Origin: Zhengella mangrovi
GTDB lineage: Bacteria > Pseudomonadota > Alphaproteobacteria > Rhizobiales > Rhizobiaceae
DNA: 64,000 bases
NCBI RefSeq assembly: GCF_002727065.1
Contig: NZ_PDVP01000007.1
Location: 124,001-188,000 of the forward strand
Direction: 5' to 3'
The translations under genes were made by a program, and so were the position numbers. How positions within the stretch are numbered: position 1 is the first letter of the stretch; each line of letters begins with the position of its first letter. The notes beneath the pieces were generated by a model. That model saw only the letters and a program-made list of their open reading frames with translations, had not been told where the DNA came from and ran no database searches. Positions 43,480-52,947 of this stretch are shown piece by piece.

Positions 43480-45120
43480 ATGCCCGATATCCTCAAACGC
43501 GCTTCCCTGCCAATTCTCGCCGCGATCATTGCCGCGGCCGCCTTCCTGAACGGGTGGATCGTGCTCGCGGCCGTCGCGCTGGCCGTCGTCGCTCTCGGCC
43601 TGTACGACTGGTTCCAGCAGAGCTGGACGATCACCCGCAACTATCCGGTCGCCGGGCGGATCCGCTGGCTGTTCTACGACCTGCGCCCCTATCTGCGCGC
43701 CTATATCGTCGAGGACGACCTGCACGGAACGCCCTATTCATTCGAGGCGCGCAACCTGGTGCACGCCCGGGCGCGGGGCGAGACCGACACGCATCCGTTC
43801 GGCACCGAGCGGGACCTGGAATCCGACACCTATCACTGGGTCGGCCATTCCATCGCACCCGAGCCGGACCCGGACACGCATCCGCGCGTCACCGTGGGCA
43901 ACAGCCAGTCGTCCAGGCCCTATTCGGCCTCGCTGCTCAACATTTCCGCGATGAGCTTCGGCTCGCTGTCGGCCAACGCCGTCAAGGCTCTGAACCTCGG
44001 TGCGAAGCTCGGCGGCTTCTACCACGACACCGGCGAGGGCGGTCTCAGCGACCATCACCTGGCCCATGGCGGAGACCTGGTCTGGGAACTGGGGTCGGGC
44101 TATTTCGGCGCACGGACCAAGGATGGCCGGTTCGATCCGGAAATGTTTCGCGACACGGCAGCCCATGACGCCGTGAAGATGACCGAGATCAAGCTCAGCC
44201 AGGGTGCCAAGCCGGGCCACGGCGGCCTGCTGCCCGGCGCCAAGGTGACGGCCGAGATCGCGCGCATCCGCAATGTTCCGGAAGGCCAGGACGTGCTGTC
44301 GCCGCGGGGCCATTCGGCCTTTTCCACGCCGGTGGAAATGCTGGAATTCGCCGCCCGCATGCGCGACCTGTCCGGCGGCAAGCCGGTGGGACTGAAACTT
44401 TGCATCGGCCAGCCGCACGAGCCGTTCGCCATCGTCAAGGCGATGTTGCAGACGGGCATCCGGCCGGATTTCATCGTCGTCGACGGCGGCGAGGGCGGCA
44501 CCGGTGCCGCGCCGCTGGAGCTTTCGGACTGGGTCGGCATGCCGCTCTCGGAAGGTCTCGTTTTGATGCGCAACGCGCTGGTGGGCGCCGGGCTGAAAGA
44601 CGAGGTGCGGCTGGCGGCCAGCGGCAAGGTCTATTCGGGCATGGGACTGGCGCGCAACATCGCGCAGGGGGCCGACTGGTGTAACGCGGCGCGCGCCTTC
44701 ATGTTCTCCATCGGCTGCATCCAGGCGCAACGCTGCCATCTCGGCACCTGCCCGACCGGGGTGACCACGCAGGACGCCTGGCGCCAGCGCGGCCTGATCC
44801 CGCAGGTGCAGGGCGAACGGGCAGCGCGGTTCCATGGCAAGACGCTGGAAGCGCTGGCCGAGATCGTGGCCGCGGCCGGTTTCAAGCATCCGCGCGACCT
44901 GGAACCGCACCACCTGATGCACCGGGTGGGGCCCGAAAAGGCAGTGCCGATGGACCGGGTGCACACGTTCCTGCCCAAGGGCATCCTGCTCGACGCGCCC
45001 GACGAGACGATCTACGCGCACTGGTGGGCGGCGGCCCGCGCGGAAAGCTTCCGCCCGGCGGTCGACCTGGTGGAAGCACGGGCAAGCAAGAGCGCAGCGC
45101 AGGAAGATCCGGCCGCCTGA
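43480..45120 (+). CDS. FMN-binding glutamate synthase family protein
   Basis: A 546-residue membrane-anchored protein: two hydrophobic segments in residues 8-42, then a glutamate-synthase-like FMN barrel (GltB central domain). Signature regions: NISAMSFGSLSANAVKALNLGAKLGGFYHDTGEGG in parts, KLSQGAKPGHGGLLPG, VDGGEGGTGAAPLELSDWVGMPL and the Fe-S Cys cluster CHLGTCPTGVTTQD. It lacks the glutaminase and GXGXG domains of the full enzyme; its function is not settled, though GltB2-like oxidoreductases are widespread. Start at 43480 gives the membrane anchor. Confidence 0.9.
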   Translation: MPDILKRASLPILAAIIAAAAFLNGWIVLAAVALAVVALGLYDWFQQSWTITRNYPVAGRIRWLFYDLRPYLRAYIVEDDLHGTPYSFEARNLVHARARGETDTHPFGTERDLESDTYHWVGHSIAPEPDPDTHPRVTVGNSQSSRPYSASLLNISAMSFGSLSANAVKALNLGAKLGGFYHDTGEGGLSDHHLAHGGDLVWELGSGYFGARTKDGRFDPEMFRDTAAHDAVKMTEIKLSQGAKPGHGGLLPGAKVTAEIARIRNVPEGQDVLSPRGHSAFSTPVEMLEFAARMRDLSGGKPVGLKLCIGQPHEPFAIVKAMLQTGIRPDFIVVDGGEGGTGAAPLELSDWVGMPLSEGLVLMRNALVGAGLKDEVRLAASGKVYSGMGLARNIAQGADWCNAARAFMFSIGCIQAQRCHLGTCPTGVTTQDAWRQRGLIPQVQGERAARFHGKTLEALAEIVAAAGFKHPRDLEPHHLMHRVGPEKAVPMDRVHTFLPKGILLDAPDETIYAHWWAAARAESFRPAVDLVEARASKSAAQEDPAA

Positions 45121-45298
45121 CGGCTGGCGGGGCGGCTGAACCTGTGCGAGAACGTCACTTGCTTATATAGCGAGGACGAGGAAGACCGTGCCAGCGACCG
45201 CAGGGGCCGCCCGATGCCATTGACGCCTGCACCGGCCGGCCGGCGTGCTGCCGGGCCACGCGTTGCCCTGCCTGTGCTCGTGGCGTGTCGGGGCGCGG

Positions 45299-46465
45299 AT
45301 GACTGAGCGCTTTCCCGTCTTCGACGCCGCCGAGCACCAGGCCCGGGTGGACCGCCTGCAGGCGGCGATGGCGGCCCGCGGCCAGGACGCGCTGCTGCTG
45401 ACCATGCCGGCGGACATCTTCTACGTGACCGGTTTCCTGACCCGCTTCTGGGACAGCCCGACGCGGCCGTGGTTCGTCCTCGTTCCGGCCACGGGCGATC
45501 CCGTTGCGGTCATCCCGGCCATCGGCCATGACCTGATGCGGCGGACCTGGGCCGGCGAGATCCGGACCTGGGACGCGCCGCATCCGCACGACGACGGGCT
45601 GAGCCTGCTCAGCGACAGCATTTGCGCCATGGTGCCGGAAGGCGGCGTGCTGGCCGTTCCCATGGGCAGGGAAACCTGGCTGCGGATGCCGCTTTCAGGT
45701 TATTTCGCCGTGATCGAGCGGATCGCGCCGCGCCGGATCCGCGACGGCACGGACACCGTGCAGCGGGTGCGCGAGATCAAGTCGGCGGCCGAGATCGAGC
45801 AGATCGCGCAGGTCTGCGCCGTAGCAGGCCGGGCGTTCGACCGGATGCCGGCGATCGCCGTGGCGGGGAAGCCGCTGGACGCCGTTGCACGAGACTTCCA
45901 GGTCGCGGCGCTCGAGGAGGGGGCCGACTGGGTTGCCTATCTCGCGACACGGGCCGGGCCGGGCGGCTATGGCGACGTGATCTCGCCGGCAGAGACAAGG
46001 CCGCTCGAGACCGGCGACGTGCTGCTGCTCGACACGGGGGCGGTGCGCAATGGCTATTACTGCGATTTCGACCGCAATTTCGCGATCGGGCGCGCGAGCG
46101 ACGGCGTTCGGCGCGCCCACGGTGTGCTCTACGGGGCGACAAGCGATGCGCTGGCCGCGCTTCGCCCGGGGATGCGCGCCTGCGATGCGCATCGGCTTCT
46201 GGCCGAGGGGATCGAGCGGCGCGGCATGACGCCGCTCGGCGGGCGCCTCGGGCACGGGCTCGGGATTTCGCTGACGGAATGGCCGTCGCTGCTGCCTTGG
46301 GACGAGACGGTTCTGCACGAGAACATGGTGCTGACGCTGGAGCCCGGCGTGGAGGTGTCGGCGGGCCGCATCCTGGTGCAGGAAGAGGTGTTCGTCCTTG
46401 GCGCCGAGGGGGCAAGGCTGCTGTCGCCACGCGGCCCGGCAGACCTGCCGGTGCTGGGCGACTGA
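45299..46465 (+). CDS. M24 family Xaa-Pro-type metallopeptidase
   Basis: A 388-residue creatinase/prolidase-fold protein. Putative dinuclear metal ligands: two Asp in LLDTGAVRNGYYCDFDRNF, His in GHGLGISLTEW, Glu in LEPGVEV and Glu in LVQEEVFV. The N-terminal creatinase-N domain is present (ADIFYVTGFLTRFW). Members hydrolyse Xaa-Pro peptides, creatine or ectoine; the substrate is unclear. Start ATG at 45299. The AEC transporter follows 39 bases later. Confidence 0.88.
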   Translation: MTERFPVFDAAEHQARVDRLQAAMAARGQDALLLTMPADIFYVTGFLTRFWDSPTRPWFVLVPATGDPVAVIPAIGHDLMRRTWAGEIRTWDAPHPHDDGLSLLSDSICAMVPEGGVLAVPMGRETWLRMPLSGYFAVIERIAPRRIRDGTDTVQRVREIKSAAEIEQIAQVCAVAGRAFDRMPAIAVAGKPLDAVARDFQVAALEEGADWVAYLATRAGPGGYGDVISPAETRPLETGDVLLLDTGAVRNGYYCDFDRNFAIGRASDGVRRAHGVLYGATSDALAALRPGMRACDAHRLLAEGIERRGMTPLGGRLGHGLGISLTEWPSLLPWDETVLHENMVLTLEPGVEVSAGRILVQEEVFVLGAEGARLLSPRGPADLPVLGD

Positions 46466-46504
46466 GGCGAGGACGGCCGGGCACTGGATGCCGGCCTGTC
46501 CGCG

Positions 46505-47455
46505 ATGCTAGAGAGTGGACTGGTTCCTGCGTCGAGGTGTTCCGCGTTGCTGTTTTTCACGATCTGGCCGCTGTTCGCGCTGATCTGCCTCGGCTTCTGG
46601 CTGGCGCGGCGCGGCTTTCCCGATCCCGGTTTCTGGCCGGCGGCCGAACGCCTCAACTATTTCCTCCTGTTCCCGGCGCTGCTGGTCTCCAGCCTGGTGG
46701 ACGCGCCGGTGCGCGATCCGGCCATCCTGCGGCTCGGCGGGGCGGCGGTGGCCCTGATCTGCCTTGTCGCGGCGGTGCTGGCGGTGCTGCGCCGGTTGCG
46801 CCCGGTGCCGGCGGCGCGGTTCGGCCCGGCGCTGCAGGGCGTCATCCGGTTCAACACCTATCTCGGGCTGGCGATCACGGTCAGCCTGGCGGGACAGGAC
46901 GGGGTGGGCCGGGCGGCGGTCTATCTCGCGGTGGCGGTTCCGCTGGTCAATCTGCTGTCCATCCTGGCGCTGACGGACGCGGAAGCGACACGGGCGCCGG
47001 GACTGCTGCTGCGGACGATCCTGCGCAATCCGCTGATCCTGGCCTGCATGGCGGGCATCGTGCTGGCGTTCACGGGCGTCGGGCTGCCCTTTGGCATCGG
47101 GCGCTTCCTGCACCTCGTCGCGCAGGCCAGCCTGCCGCTCGGTCTGCTGTGCGTCGGTGCCGCGCTGAAGCCGGAAACGCTGTCGCGCGACCTGCCGTCG
47201 CTGGCCGGAAACAGCGTCCTGCGGCTGCTGGCCATGCCGTTGCTGGCCGCGGCCACGGCGTCCGCCTTTTCGCTCGACGGCGTCGAGGCCGTGGTCCTCA
47301 TCGTCTTCTCCGCCATTCCGACGGCGCCGACGGCCTACGTGCTGACCCGCCAGCTCAACGGCGATGGCGCGTTCATGGCCGGCCTGGTGACGGCGCAGAC
47401 GCTGCTGGCCTTCGTGACGATTCCCCTGATGCTCATGCTGCTGGTGCCTTCCTGA
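46505..47455 (+). CDS. AEC family transporter
   Basis: A 316-residue membrane protein of the auxin-efflux-carrier (AEC) family with about ten membrane helices. Recognisable parts: RLNYFLLFPALLVSSL at the end of helix 2 and the discontinuous-helix region with NTYLGLAITVSLAG, then LCVGAALKPETL and VLTRQLNGDGAFMAGLVTAQTLLAF. Some family members carry malonate or other organic acids. The ATG at 46505 is a possible start, though a TTG at 46547 nearer the first helix could be used. Confidence 0.85.
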   Translation: MLESGLVPASRCSALLFFTIWPLFALICLGFWLARRGFPDPGFWPAAERLNYFLLFPALLVSSLVDAPVRDPAILRLGGAAVALICLVAAVLAVLRRLRPVPAARFGPALQGVIRFNTYLGLAITVSLAGQDGVGRAAVYLAVAVPLVNLLSILALTDAEATRAPGLLLRTILRNPLILACMAGIVLAFTGVGLPFGIGRFLHLVAQASLPLGLLCVGAALKPETLSRDLPSLAGNSVLRLLAMPLLAAATASAFSLDGVEAVVLIVFSAIPTAPTAYVLTRQLNGDGAFMAGLVTAQTLLAFVTIPLMLMLLVPS

Positions 47456-47503
47456 AGCCAGGCGATCGGTGATGCTTTCTTGAAAGCACGTTCAATCGAT
47501 CGG

Positions 47504-47533
47504 TTGACGCAACGTCAGGTCGTTTAGTATATT
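47504..47533 (+). promoter_or_regulatory. Promoter candidate upstream of a short hairpin transcript
   Basis: TTGACG (47504-47509) and TATATT (47528-47533) spaced 18 bp. It is followed about 45 bases later by the hairpin at 47577-47614. Confidence 0.55.
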
Positions 47534-47576
47534 TGTATGCGTTGCATAAGCTCCTCGCACTTGTGCTTGTGTGAAC

Positions 47577-47614
47577 AACGCCCGCCACCCGAATGCCCCA
47601 CGGTGGCGGGCGTT
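47577..47614 (+). terminator. 13-bp perfect hairpin, terminator or attenuator
   Basis: Arms 47577-47589 and 47602-47614 are exactly complementary (13 bp, 12-nt loop) followed by a short T stretch. Its position between a promoter and the TadG-like gene allows termination of a short RNA of about 75 nt or attenuation. Confidence 0.6.
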
Positions 47615-47618
47615 TCCG

Positions 47619-47653
47619 CCTTGAATTTCAAGGTGATAAAAAATCTAATCACC
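47619..47653. promoter_or_regulatory. Two overlapping palindromes upstream of the TadG-like gene
   Basis: CCTTGAA-T-TTCAAGG (47619-47633) is a perfect 7-1-7 palindrome. GGTGAT-N10-ATCACC (47632-47653) follows and shares two bases with it. The remaining stretch up to 47700 is AT-rich. They look like operator sites for the gene at 47725. Confidence 0.45.
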
Positions 47654-47724
47654 TAATTTAGAAAATAGAGATTTATTTTGACTAGCATCCCGCCAAGTCG
47701 CAGAACTGCGAGGAGCGGGCAAGC

Positions 47725-49314
47725 ATGAAGAAATTTCTCCAGGATCGTTCGGGCAACTTTTCTCTCGTTGCAGCCGTTGCAGCGGTCCCTCTCGTTTTCG
47801 CGGTCGGGCTGGGCGTCGAGTACAGCGACATCACGGCTGAAAAGGCCAAATTGCAGAACGCGCTCGACTCCGCCTCCCTGGCCGTGGCGCGCGAGGGCAT
47901 CAAGCTCTCCAACGACATGGCCTACAAGATCGCGGACGAATATGTCCGGTCGAATTTCACCGGAGACATCAAGAGCGTCGCGGTCAACCGGACCGGCTAC
48001 TCGGTGGCGGTTTCGGCGACCACGGAAAAGAAGCTGGCCTTCGGCACGATCATGGGCAACGAGACCTGGAAGATCGTCGGCCAGTCGGTGGCCGAGTATG
48101 CCCCGGCGCAATACGAGCTTTCGCTCGTGCTCGACACGACCGGTTCCATGGAGGGCGCCAAGCTCGCCGCCATGAAGGCCGCGGTCAACACGCTGATCGA
48201 TGCGCTGTCGGTCCAGGTGACCAACAAGAGCGCCCTCAAGGTCGGCGTGGTGCCCTATGCCACCTTTGTCAACGTCGGGCCACAGTACGGGCCCCAGTTC
48301 GACAAGAACGGCAAGGTCGTCAACGGAACGGGCGCCGACTGGCTCGATACCAAGGGCAAGCTCGACTATCCGCAGGTGGACCTTCCGTCCGGGTTGAGCC
48401 GTTTCGAACTCTATGAGGCGCTTGGCTTCAAATGGCCCGGTTGCGTGGAGACGCGGCTGGACACCAAGAGCAACGACTATGCGCTGACCGACGCCGAAGC
48501 CATTTCGAGCGACAAGGATTCGCTGTTCGTTCCGACGTTCGCCATCGACGAGCCGGACGATACCTGGCCGAACGGGTTCCCGAAGTATCCCAACAACTAC
48601 ATCAAGTCGCCGGTGACCTTGCTGGACTCCGTCACGACGAGGATGGCGCGTTATGGCGTCATCAAGGTGGGCGGCCAATGGGTCAAGGATCCGCTGCTCG
48701 CGGTGAACCTCGATCCCTCGCCGTCGATCTTCTACTCCAACGAGTCCGATCCGAAGGGACCGGGATACGGTTGCGAGACCGAGCCGCTGCTGCCGCTGAC
48801 AAGCGATCTCAACAAGGTGAAGAGCAAGGTCAGCGTGCTGAAGGCAAACGGCTCGACCAACATCACCGAGGGCGTCCTGTGGGGCTGGCGGACCCTGTCC
48901 GACCGGGAGCCGTTCAGCGAGGGGTCCGCCTCCAACCACGGGTCCCGCAAAATCATGATCGTCCTGACGGACGGAACCAACTCCTACGGCGTGCTGAACA
49001 ACGACCTCAAGTCCGGTTACACCAGCACCGGCTACCTGGACGACAACCGGCTCGGCCCCAAGGTGTCGGGAACGGTCGACGCCACCACGCTGGCAATGAA
49101 CGCGCAGACGCTGACGGCCTGCACGAATGCGAAGAATGACGGCGTCGAGATCTTCACGATCCGGCTGGAAGAGCCGAACATGGCGACCGGGACGCTGCTG
49201 CAGAGCTGCGCCAGCGGCAACGACCATTTCTTCGACAGCCCGAACCACGACCAGTTGGAATCGATCTTCAGGGAGATCAAGGACAAGCTGGTGACCGTTC
49301 GCCTGGCGTCCTGA
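47725..49314 (+). CDS. TadG-like Flp pilus protein with VWA domain
   Basis: A 529-residue protein. It begins with a TadE/TadG-type N terminus (FLQDRSGNFSLVAAVAAVPLVFAVGLG, membrane segment about 12-32) and a von Willebrand A domain with MIDAS motif DTTGS (residues about 138-142, LVLDTTGSMEG). A large insertion (about 180-375) separates the VWA halves, with the second half near IVLTDGTNSYG. It likely decorates or stabilises a Flp-type pilus or other envelope structure. No other tad genes are in the window. RBS GAGGAGCGGG. Confidence 0.85.
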   Translation: MKKFLQDRSGNFSLVAAVAAVPLVFAVGLGVEYSDITAEKAKLQNALDSASLAVAREGIKLSNDMAYKIADEYVRSNFTGDIKSVAVNRTGYSVAVSATTEKKLAFGTIMGNETWKIVGQSVAEYAPAQYELSLVLDTTGSMEGAKLAAMKAAVNTLIDALSVQVTNKSALKVGVVPYATFVNVGPQYGPQFDKNGKVVNGTGADWLDTKGKLDYPQVDLPSGLSRFELYEALGFKWPGCVETRLDTKSNDYALTDAEAISSDKDSLFVPTFAIDEPDDTWPNGFPKYPNNYIKSPVTLLDSVTTRMARYGVIKVGGQWVKDPLLAVNLDPSPSIFYSNESDPKGPGYGCETEPLLPLTSDLNKVKSKVSVLKANGSTNITEGVLWGWRTLSDREPFSEGSASNHGSRKIMIVLTDGTNSYGVLNNDLKSGYTSTGYLDDNRLGPKVSGTVDATTLAMNAQTLTACTNAKNDGVEIFTIRLEEPNMATGTLLQSCASGNDHFFDSPNHDQLESIFREIKDKLVTVRLAS

Positions 49315-49359
49315 CCGGCTGGCAGCCGCCAAAGCGGGATCGCGCCCGCATCCGGAATG

Positions 49360-49394
49360 AAGAACCGCGGGGTCCGTCCCCGCGGTTCTTTTTT
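49360..49394 (+). terminator. Rho-independent terminator after the TadG-like gene
   Basis: A perfect 13-bp stem (49360-49372 with 49378-49390, 5-nt loop) followed by a T run to 49394. Confidence 0.92.
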
Positions 49395-49679
49395 GCCCTC
49401 AACGGCACCATCCGCAGGGCAGCCGGGCCAGCCGGGAAAGACCCTCAGGCGGATGGCCCGGCACAAGTCCCAGGGGCGGCTCCTGACCGGACGGTCAGAA
49501 AATCGACCCCGGAGGCCCGGTTCAATTTAAATGTAACTAATTTATAACCTGCCTTTTACAATTTCCTGCTACCGAGATCCTGCTGGTCGCGACTGCATCT
49601 GTCGCGCGCATGACGCATCACCAGCCGCCAGCGCCCTGGCATGCTCTTCCGTTTCGCAGATGCACGTTCGGTTTTTTCC
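49395..49679. promoter_or_regulatory. Upstream region of the chemoreceptor gene
   Basis: Together with the preceding terminator this makes a 365-bp gap (49315-49679). The part 49521-49565 is AT-rich and contains TATAAC at 49543-49548, a fair -10 box without a good -35. No gene is supported. Confidence 0.4.
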
Positions 49680-51635
49680 ATGTCCCAGTCCAAGCAGAAG
49701 CCCGGTGCCGGTTCGGCGCTGGGTCGTTTCCTGACCATCCGCATGAGCGCCATCCTGGCGTCGCTCGTCATCTTCGCCGCGATCGCATCGCTGGTCGGAA
49801 TAGGGCGGTATGCGGAAAGCCAAACGCAGATCGGCAGCAATGATTTCAAGCGGATCGTCGAGAACAAGGATCTCGTCGCGGATGTCCTGCCGCCGCCGTC
49901 CTACGTGATCGAGGCCTATATCCACGTGCTCGCCGCCGCGGCCGAGCCGGAAACGGCCGCCGCGAACCTGACGGAATTCAAGGAGCACAAGGCGGAGTAT
50001 CTGCAGCGGATCGATTTCTGGCGGCAATCGTCGATCGATCCGCATATCAAGGGCCATCTTCTCAATGAATCGCCGGACGCGCTGGAGCCGTTCTGGACGG
50101 AAGCGGAAGGCACGCTGTTCCCGATGCTGATGGCGCCTGGGCCCAAGGACGCCAGCACCATCAAGGCATCGCTGGACCGCATCTCGGCGGCTTTCGAGGC
50201 CCATCGCGCCGTCGTCGAGGAAATCGTCGCCAACGCGGCGAAAGCGGAGAAGCAGATCCAGGCCGACGTGGCTGCCGAGATGGACTGGATCCTTCTCCTT
50301 GAAGTGGCGGTCGTGACCGCGACGCTGCTGGTCCTGTGCGGGCTGATCTTCGGCATGTTCCGACGCGTCATCCGCCCGCTCGACCGGATTTCGACCTATA
50401 CGAGCCACCTGGCTGCCGGCAGCGAGGAAGGCGAGGTGCCGTTCCTTGACCGCAGCGACGAGATCGGCTCGCTGGCCCGTTCGGTCCGCGTGTTCAAGGA
50501 CGCCTCGGCCGACAACCTGGAACGCCAGCAGCAGATCGCCGCGGAGCGCGAGGAAAACGCCCGTATCCGCCAGCAGGCCGACGCCCAGGTGCTGGCGCAG
50601 GCCAAGGCGACGACGGACGCGATCGAGAAGCTTGGCGATGCCCTGCGCACGCTGGCCGACGGCGACCTGACCTCGACAATCGACGTGGATTTCCACCCAG
50701 ACTTCGAAGGGTTGCGGCATGACTTCAACCACTCGGTCGCGAAGCTGCACACCGCGCTCCAGGCCGTTGCCGCCAATGGCCACATGATCAACGGTGCCTC
50801 GCGCGAACTGCTCGCCGCCTCCGACAACCTGTCGCAGCGCACCGAGCGCCAGGCATCGGCGGTCGAACAGACGGCGGCGGCCATCGAGCAGGTGACGAAA
50901 TCGGTCTCCTCGGCGGCCGAGAACGCCGAGCAGGCCGGACGCATCGTCCGCCATACCGGCCAGGCGGCCGAGAAAGCCGGCGAAGTGGTCCGCAAGGCGG
51001 TGGCGGCAATGGGCGACATCGAATCGGCGTCGCGCAGCATCAGCAACATCATCGCGATCATCGACGAGGTCGCCTTCCAGACCAACCTGCTGGCCCTGAA
51101 TGCCAGCGTGGAGGCGGCGCGCGCCGGCGAGGCGGGCAAGGGCTTCTCGGTGGTCGCCCAGGAAGTGCGTGAACTCGCCCAGCGCTCGGCCGCACAGGCC
51201 AAGGAGATCAAGACGCTGATCGCCAATTCCAACGAGCTGGTGACCACGGGTGCCGATCTTGTCGGGGAAACCGGGCGCACGCTGGAAACCATCGTTTCGG
51301 AAGTCCGCAACGTGGATGCCAACGTCTCGTCCATCGTCACGGCGGTGAAGGAACAGGCGCTGTCGCTCAACGAGATCAACCGGGCGATCGCCGATATCGA
51401 CACCAACACGCAGCAGAACGCGTCGATGGCCGAAGAGGCGACGGCCGCCAGCCACAGCCTGGCCGGCGAGGTCGATGCGCTGTCGCAGATGATCGGGCAG
51501 TTCCGTCTTGGCGGAGAGACGAGGCGCGCTGGCGGCGAACGCAAGGCCGAACCGGTCCGCGAGCCTGCGCGCCGCGCCGCGCCGCGCATTGTCGGAAACA
51601 CCGCCCTGAAAGAGGAGGGCTGGGAGGAGTTCTGA
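49680..51635 (+). CDS. Methyl-accepting chemotaxis protein
   Basis: A 651-residue transmembrane chemoreceptor. One membrane helix near residues 22-42 and a second near 205-228 flank a periplasmic helical sensor of about 160 residues without a known ligand domain. A HAMP region follows, with an unusually long linker including a coiled stretch ([24 protein letters not shown] in part). The signalling core [18 protein letters not shown] and methylation helices are intact. The C terminus ends GWEEF, an xWxxF pentapeptide of the type bound by CheR. Start is uncertain between 49641 and 49680. Confidence 0.93.
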   Translation: MSQSKQKPGAGSALGRFLTIRMSAILASLVIFAAIASLVGIGRYAESQTQIGSNDFKRIVENKDLVADVLPPPSYVIEAYIHVLAAAAEPETAAANLTEFKEHKAEYLQRIDFWRQSSIDPHIKGHLLNESPDALEPFWTEAEGTLFPMLMAPGPKDASTIKASLDRISAAFEAHRAVVEEIVANAAKAEKQIQADVAAEMDWILLLEVAVVTATLLVLCGLIFGMFRRVIRPLDRISTYTSHLAAGSEEGEVPFLDRSDEIGSLARSVRVFKDASADNLERQQQIAAEREENARIRQQADAQVLAQAKATTDAIEKLGDALRTLADGDLTSTIDVDFHPDFEGLRHDFNHSVAKLHTALQAVAANGHMINGASRELLAASDNLSQRTERQASAVEQTAAAIEQVTKSVSSAAENAEQAGRIVRHTGQAAEKAGEVVRKAVAAMGDIESASRSISNIIAIIDEVAFQTNLLALNASVEAARAGEAGKGFSVVAQEVRELAQRSAAQAKEIKTLIANSNELVTTGADLVGETGRTLETIVSEVRNVDANVSSIVTAVKEQALSLNEINRAIADIDTNTQQNASMAEEATAASHSLAGEVDALSQMIGQFRLGGETRRAGGERKAEPVREPARRAAPRIVGNTALKEEGWEEF

Positions 51636-51679
51636 TCGCCCCTCCCGCGCTTCTTTCTCAAGCCTGACAGGAGACTTCC

Positions 51680-52117
51680 ATGCTCAACGTCATCACGTTC
51701 CGGCTTGGCCGGGAACTGTTCAGTGTCAACGTGAAGAACGTCCGCGAAATCCGCGGCAGGATGGCGATTTCACCGCTCGCGCATGCGCCCCGGCACGTCA
51801 TCGGGATCATCGAGCTGCGCGGGCAGGTGATCCCCGTCATCGATGTCGGCCGGCGGCTCGGCCTGACCGATGCGGCGCCGGGCGCCGAAGGGGCGGTCAT
51901 CATCGTCACGGAATGCCAGGGCAAGATGACCGGCCTGCTGGTGCAGGACGTGACCGACATGCTGACCGTGGACGAAGCGAACATCAAGCCGGTGCCGGCG
52001 ACCTGCGACGGCCCCATCGATCCGTCGCTGTCCTCGATCCTCGTGTTCGACACCCACCTCATCACCCACCTCGACCTGGCCGGTCTCGTCGGCGGGTCGC
52101 AGGCGCTGGCGGCCTGA
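51680..52117 (+). CDS. cheW: Chemotaxis coupling protein CheW
   Basis: A 145-residue CheW: LITFRLGRELFSVNVKNVREI-like opening in two parts, then IGIIELRGQVIPVIDVGRRLG and LVQDVTDMLTVDE, typical of the double SH3-like fold that couples receptors to CheA. It begins 44 bases after the chemoreceptor stop with CAGGAGA upstream, so it is probably cotranscribed and pairs with this receptor. No other che genes are here. It converges with the TIM-barrel gene. Confidence 0.93.
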   Translation: MLNVITFRLGRELFSVNVKNVREIRGRMAISPLAHAPRHVIGIIELRGQVIPVIDVGRRLGLTDAAPGAEGAVIIVTECQGKMTGLLVQDVTDMLTVDEANIKPVPATCDGPIDPSLSSILVFDTHLITHLDLAGLVGGSQALAA

Positions 52118-52133
52118 GCGGGCGCGACCCCGG

Positions 52134-52940
52134 TCAGGCGTCGCCGGCGACGGCTTTCGTCTTGTCCAGCACCATGCGGATGAAGTTCTCGCGTCCCATG
52201 GCATCGGCCTGGGGCCGGTTCGGCACCTCGACGCTGATCGTGATGCCCTCCGGCAGGCGGGCGACGATGGGGGCGAAGTCGATGCCGCCGTCGCCCGGCG
52301 CGAGCCGGGCCTGGCGGGCGATGTGGATCATGCCGGCATCCGACGGATCGTAGGGCACCAGTCCGTCGCAGAACTGGACGTAGTTCATCATCGAGGCGGG
52401 CAGGGCGGCGAGATCCTCCAGCGTGGAGGACGAGCGGTCGAAGTGCAGGGTGTCGAACAGGATGGCGGCAGAGGGGCTGGCCGCGGCCTCCACCATGCGG
52501 CGGGCGGAGCGGATATCCTTGACGCCGGTCCACGGCATGAATTCCAGATCGGCGCTGAAGCCGTAGGGCTCGACCCGCCGGCACAGATTGCCGTAGGCGT
52601 CGGTGGCGCGCGCCTCGTCGGCATCGTCGACCGCGACGAGGATGTGTTTCGCGCCCAGCAGCGCGATGCGGTCGAGGAAGGGATCGAAGCGGGCGAGATC
52701 GGTGTCCGGCTTCAGGCGGATCATCTCGGCGTCGGCCATGGTGACGCCGGTATCGGCCATGGCCGCCTTCACCTCCGCGACGAGCCGGTCGTCGCCCATC
52801 AGGTCGGCCAGCGGTTCGTCGGCGGCCGGCAGCAGGCGGAAACTCACCATGTCATAGCCGCAGGCGGCGGCGAGCCTGACGGCGGCGACGGGATCGGCCC
52901 CGTTGCCGGTGAGATAGGCCATGGAATAGCGGTGGGGCAT
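52134..52940 (-). CDS. Sugar phosphate isomerase/epimerase-like TIM-barrel protein
   Basis: A 268-residue xylose-isomerase-like TIM barrel (AP endonuclease 2 superfamily). Visible: opening YSMAYLTGNGADPVAAVRLAAACGYDMVSFR in parts; metal-site candidates are Glu in LEFMPWTGV, Asp in LFDTLHF, and Glu in ISVEVPN. The superfamily includes 3-dehydroshikimate dehydratase, inositol enzymes and hydroxypyruvate isomerase, so a dehydratase is possible here. ATG at 52940 (a GTG lies 3 bases upstream). Last gene of the minus-strand catabolic operon, 7 bases after NIPSNAP. Confidence 0.82.
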   Translation of the reverse strand: MPHRYSMAYLTGNGADPVAAVRLAAACGYDMVSFRLLPAADEPLADLMGDDRLVAEVKAAMADTGVTMADAEMIRLKPDTDLARFDPFLDRIALLGAKHILVAVDDADEARATDAYGNLCRRVEPYGFSADLEFMPWTGVKDIRSARRMVEAAASPSAAILFDTLHFDRSSSTLEDLAALPASMMNYVQFCDGLVPYDPSDAGMIHIARQARLAPGDGGIDFAPIVARLPEGITISVEVPNRPQADAMGRENFIRMVLDKTKAVAGDA

Positions 52941-52947
52941 CACGTCC

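Noticed and set aside
45622-47472. A 616-codon open frame spanning the M24 peptidase and AEC genes
   Set aside because: It is in a different frame from two clearly conserved genes and its composition (Arg/Gly/Ala-rich) is that of a shadow frame.
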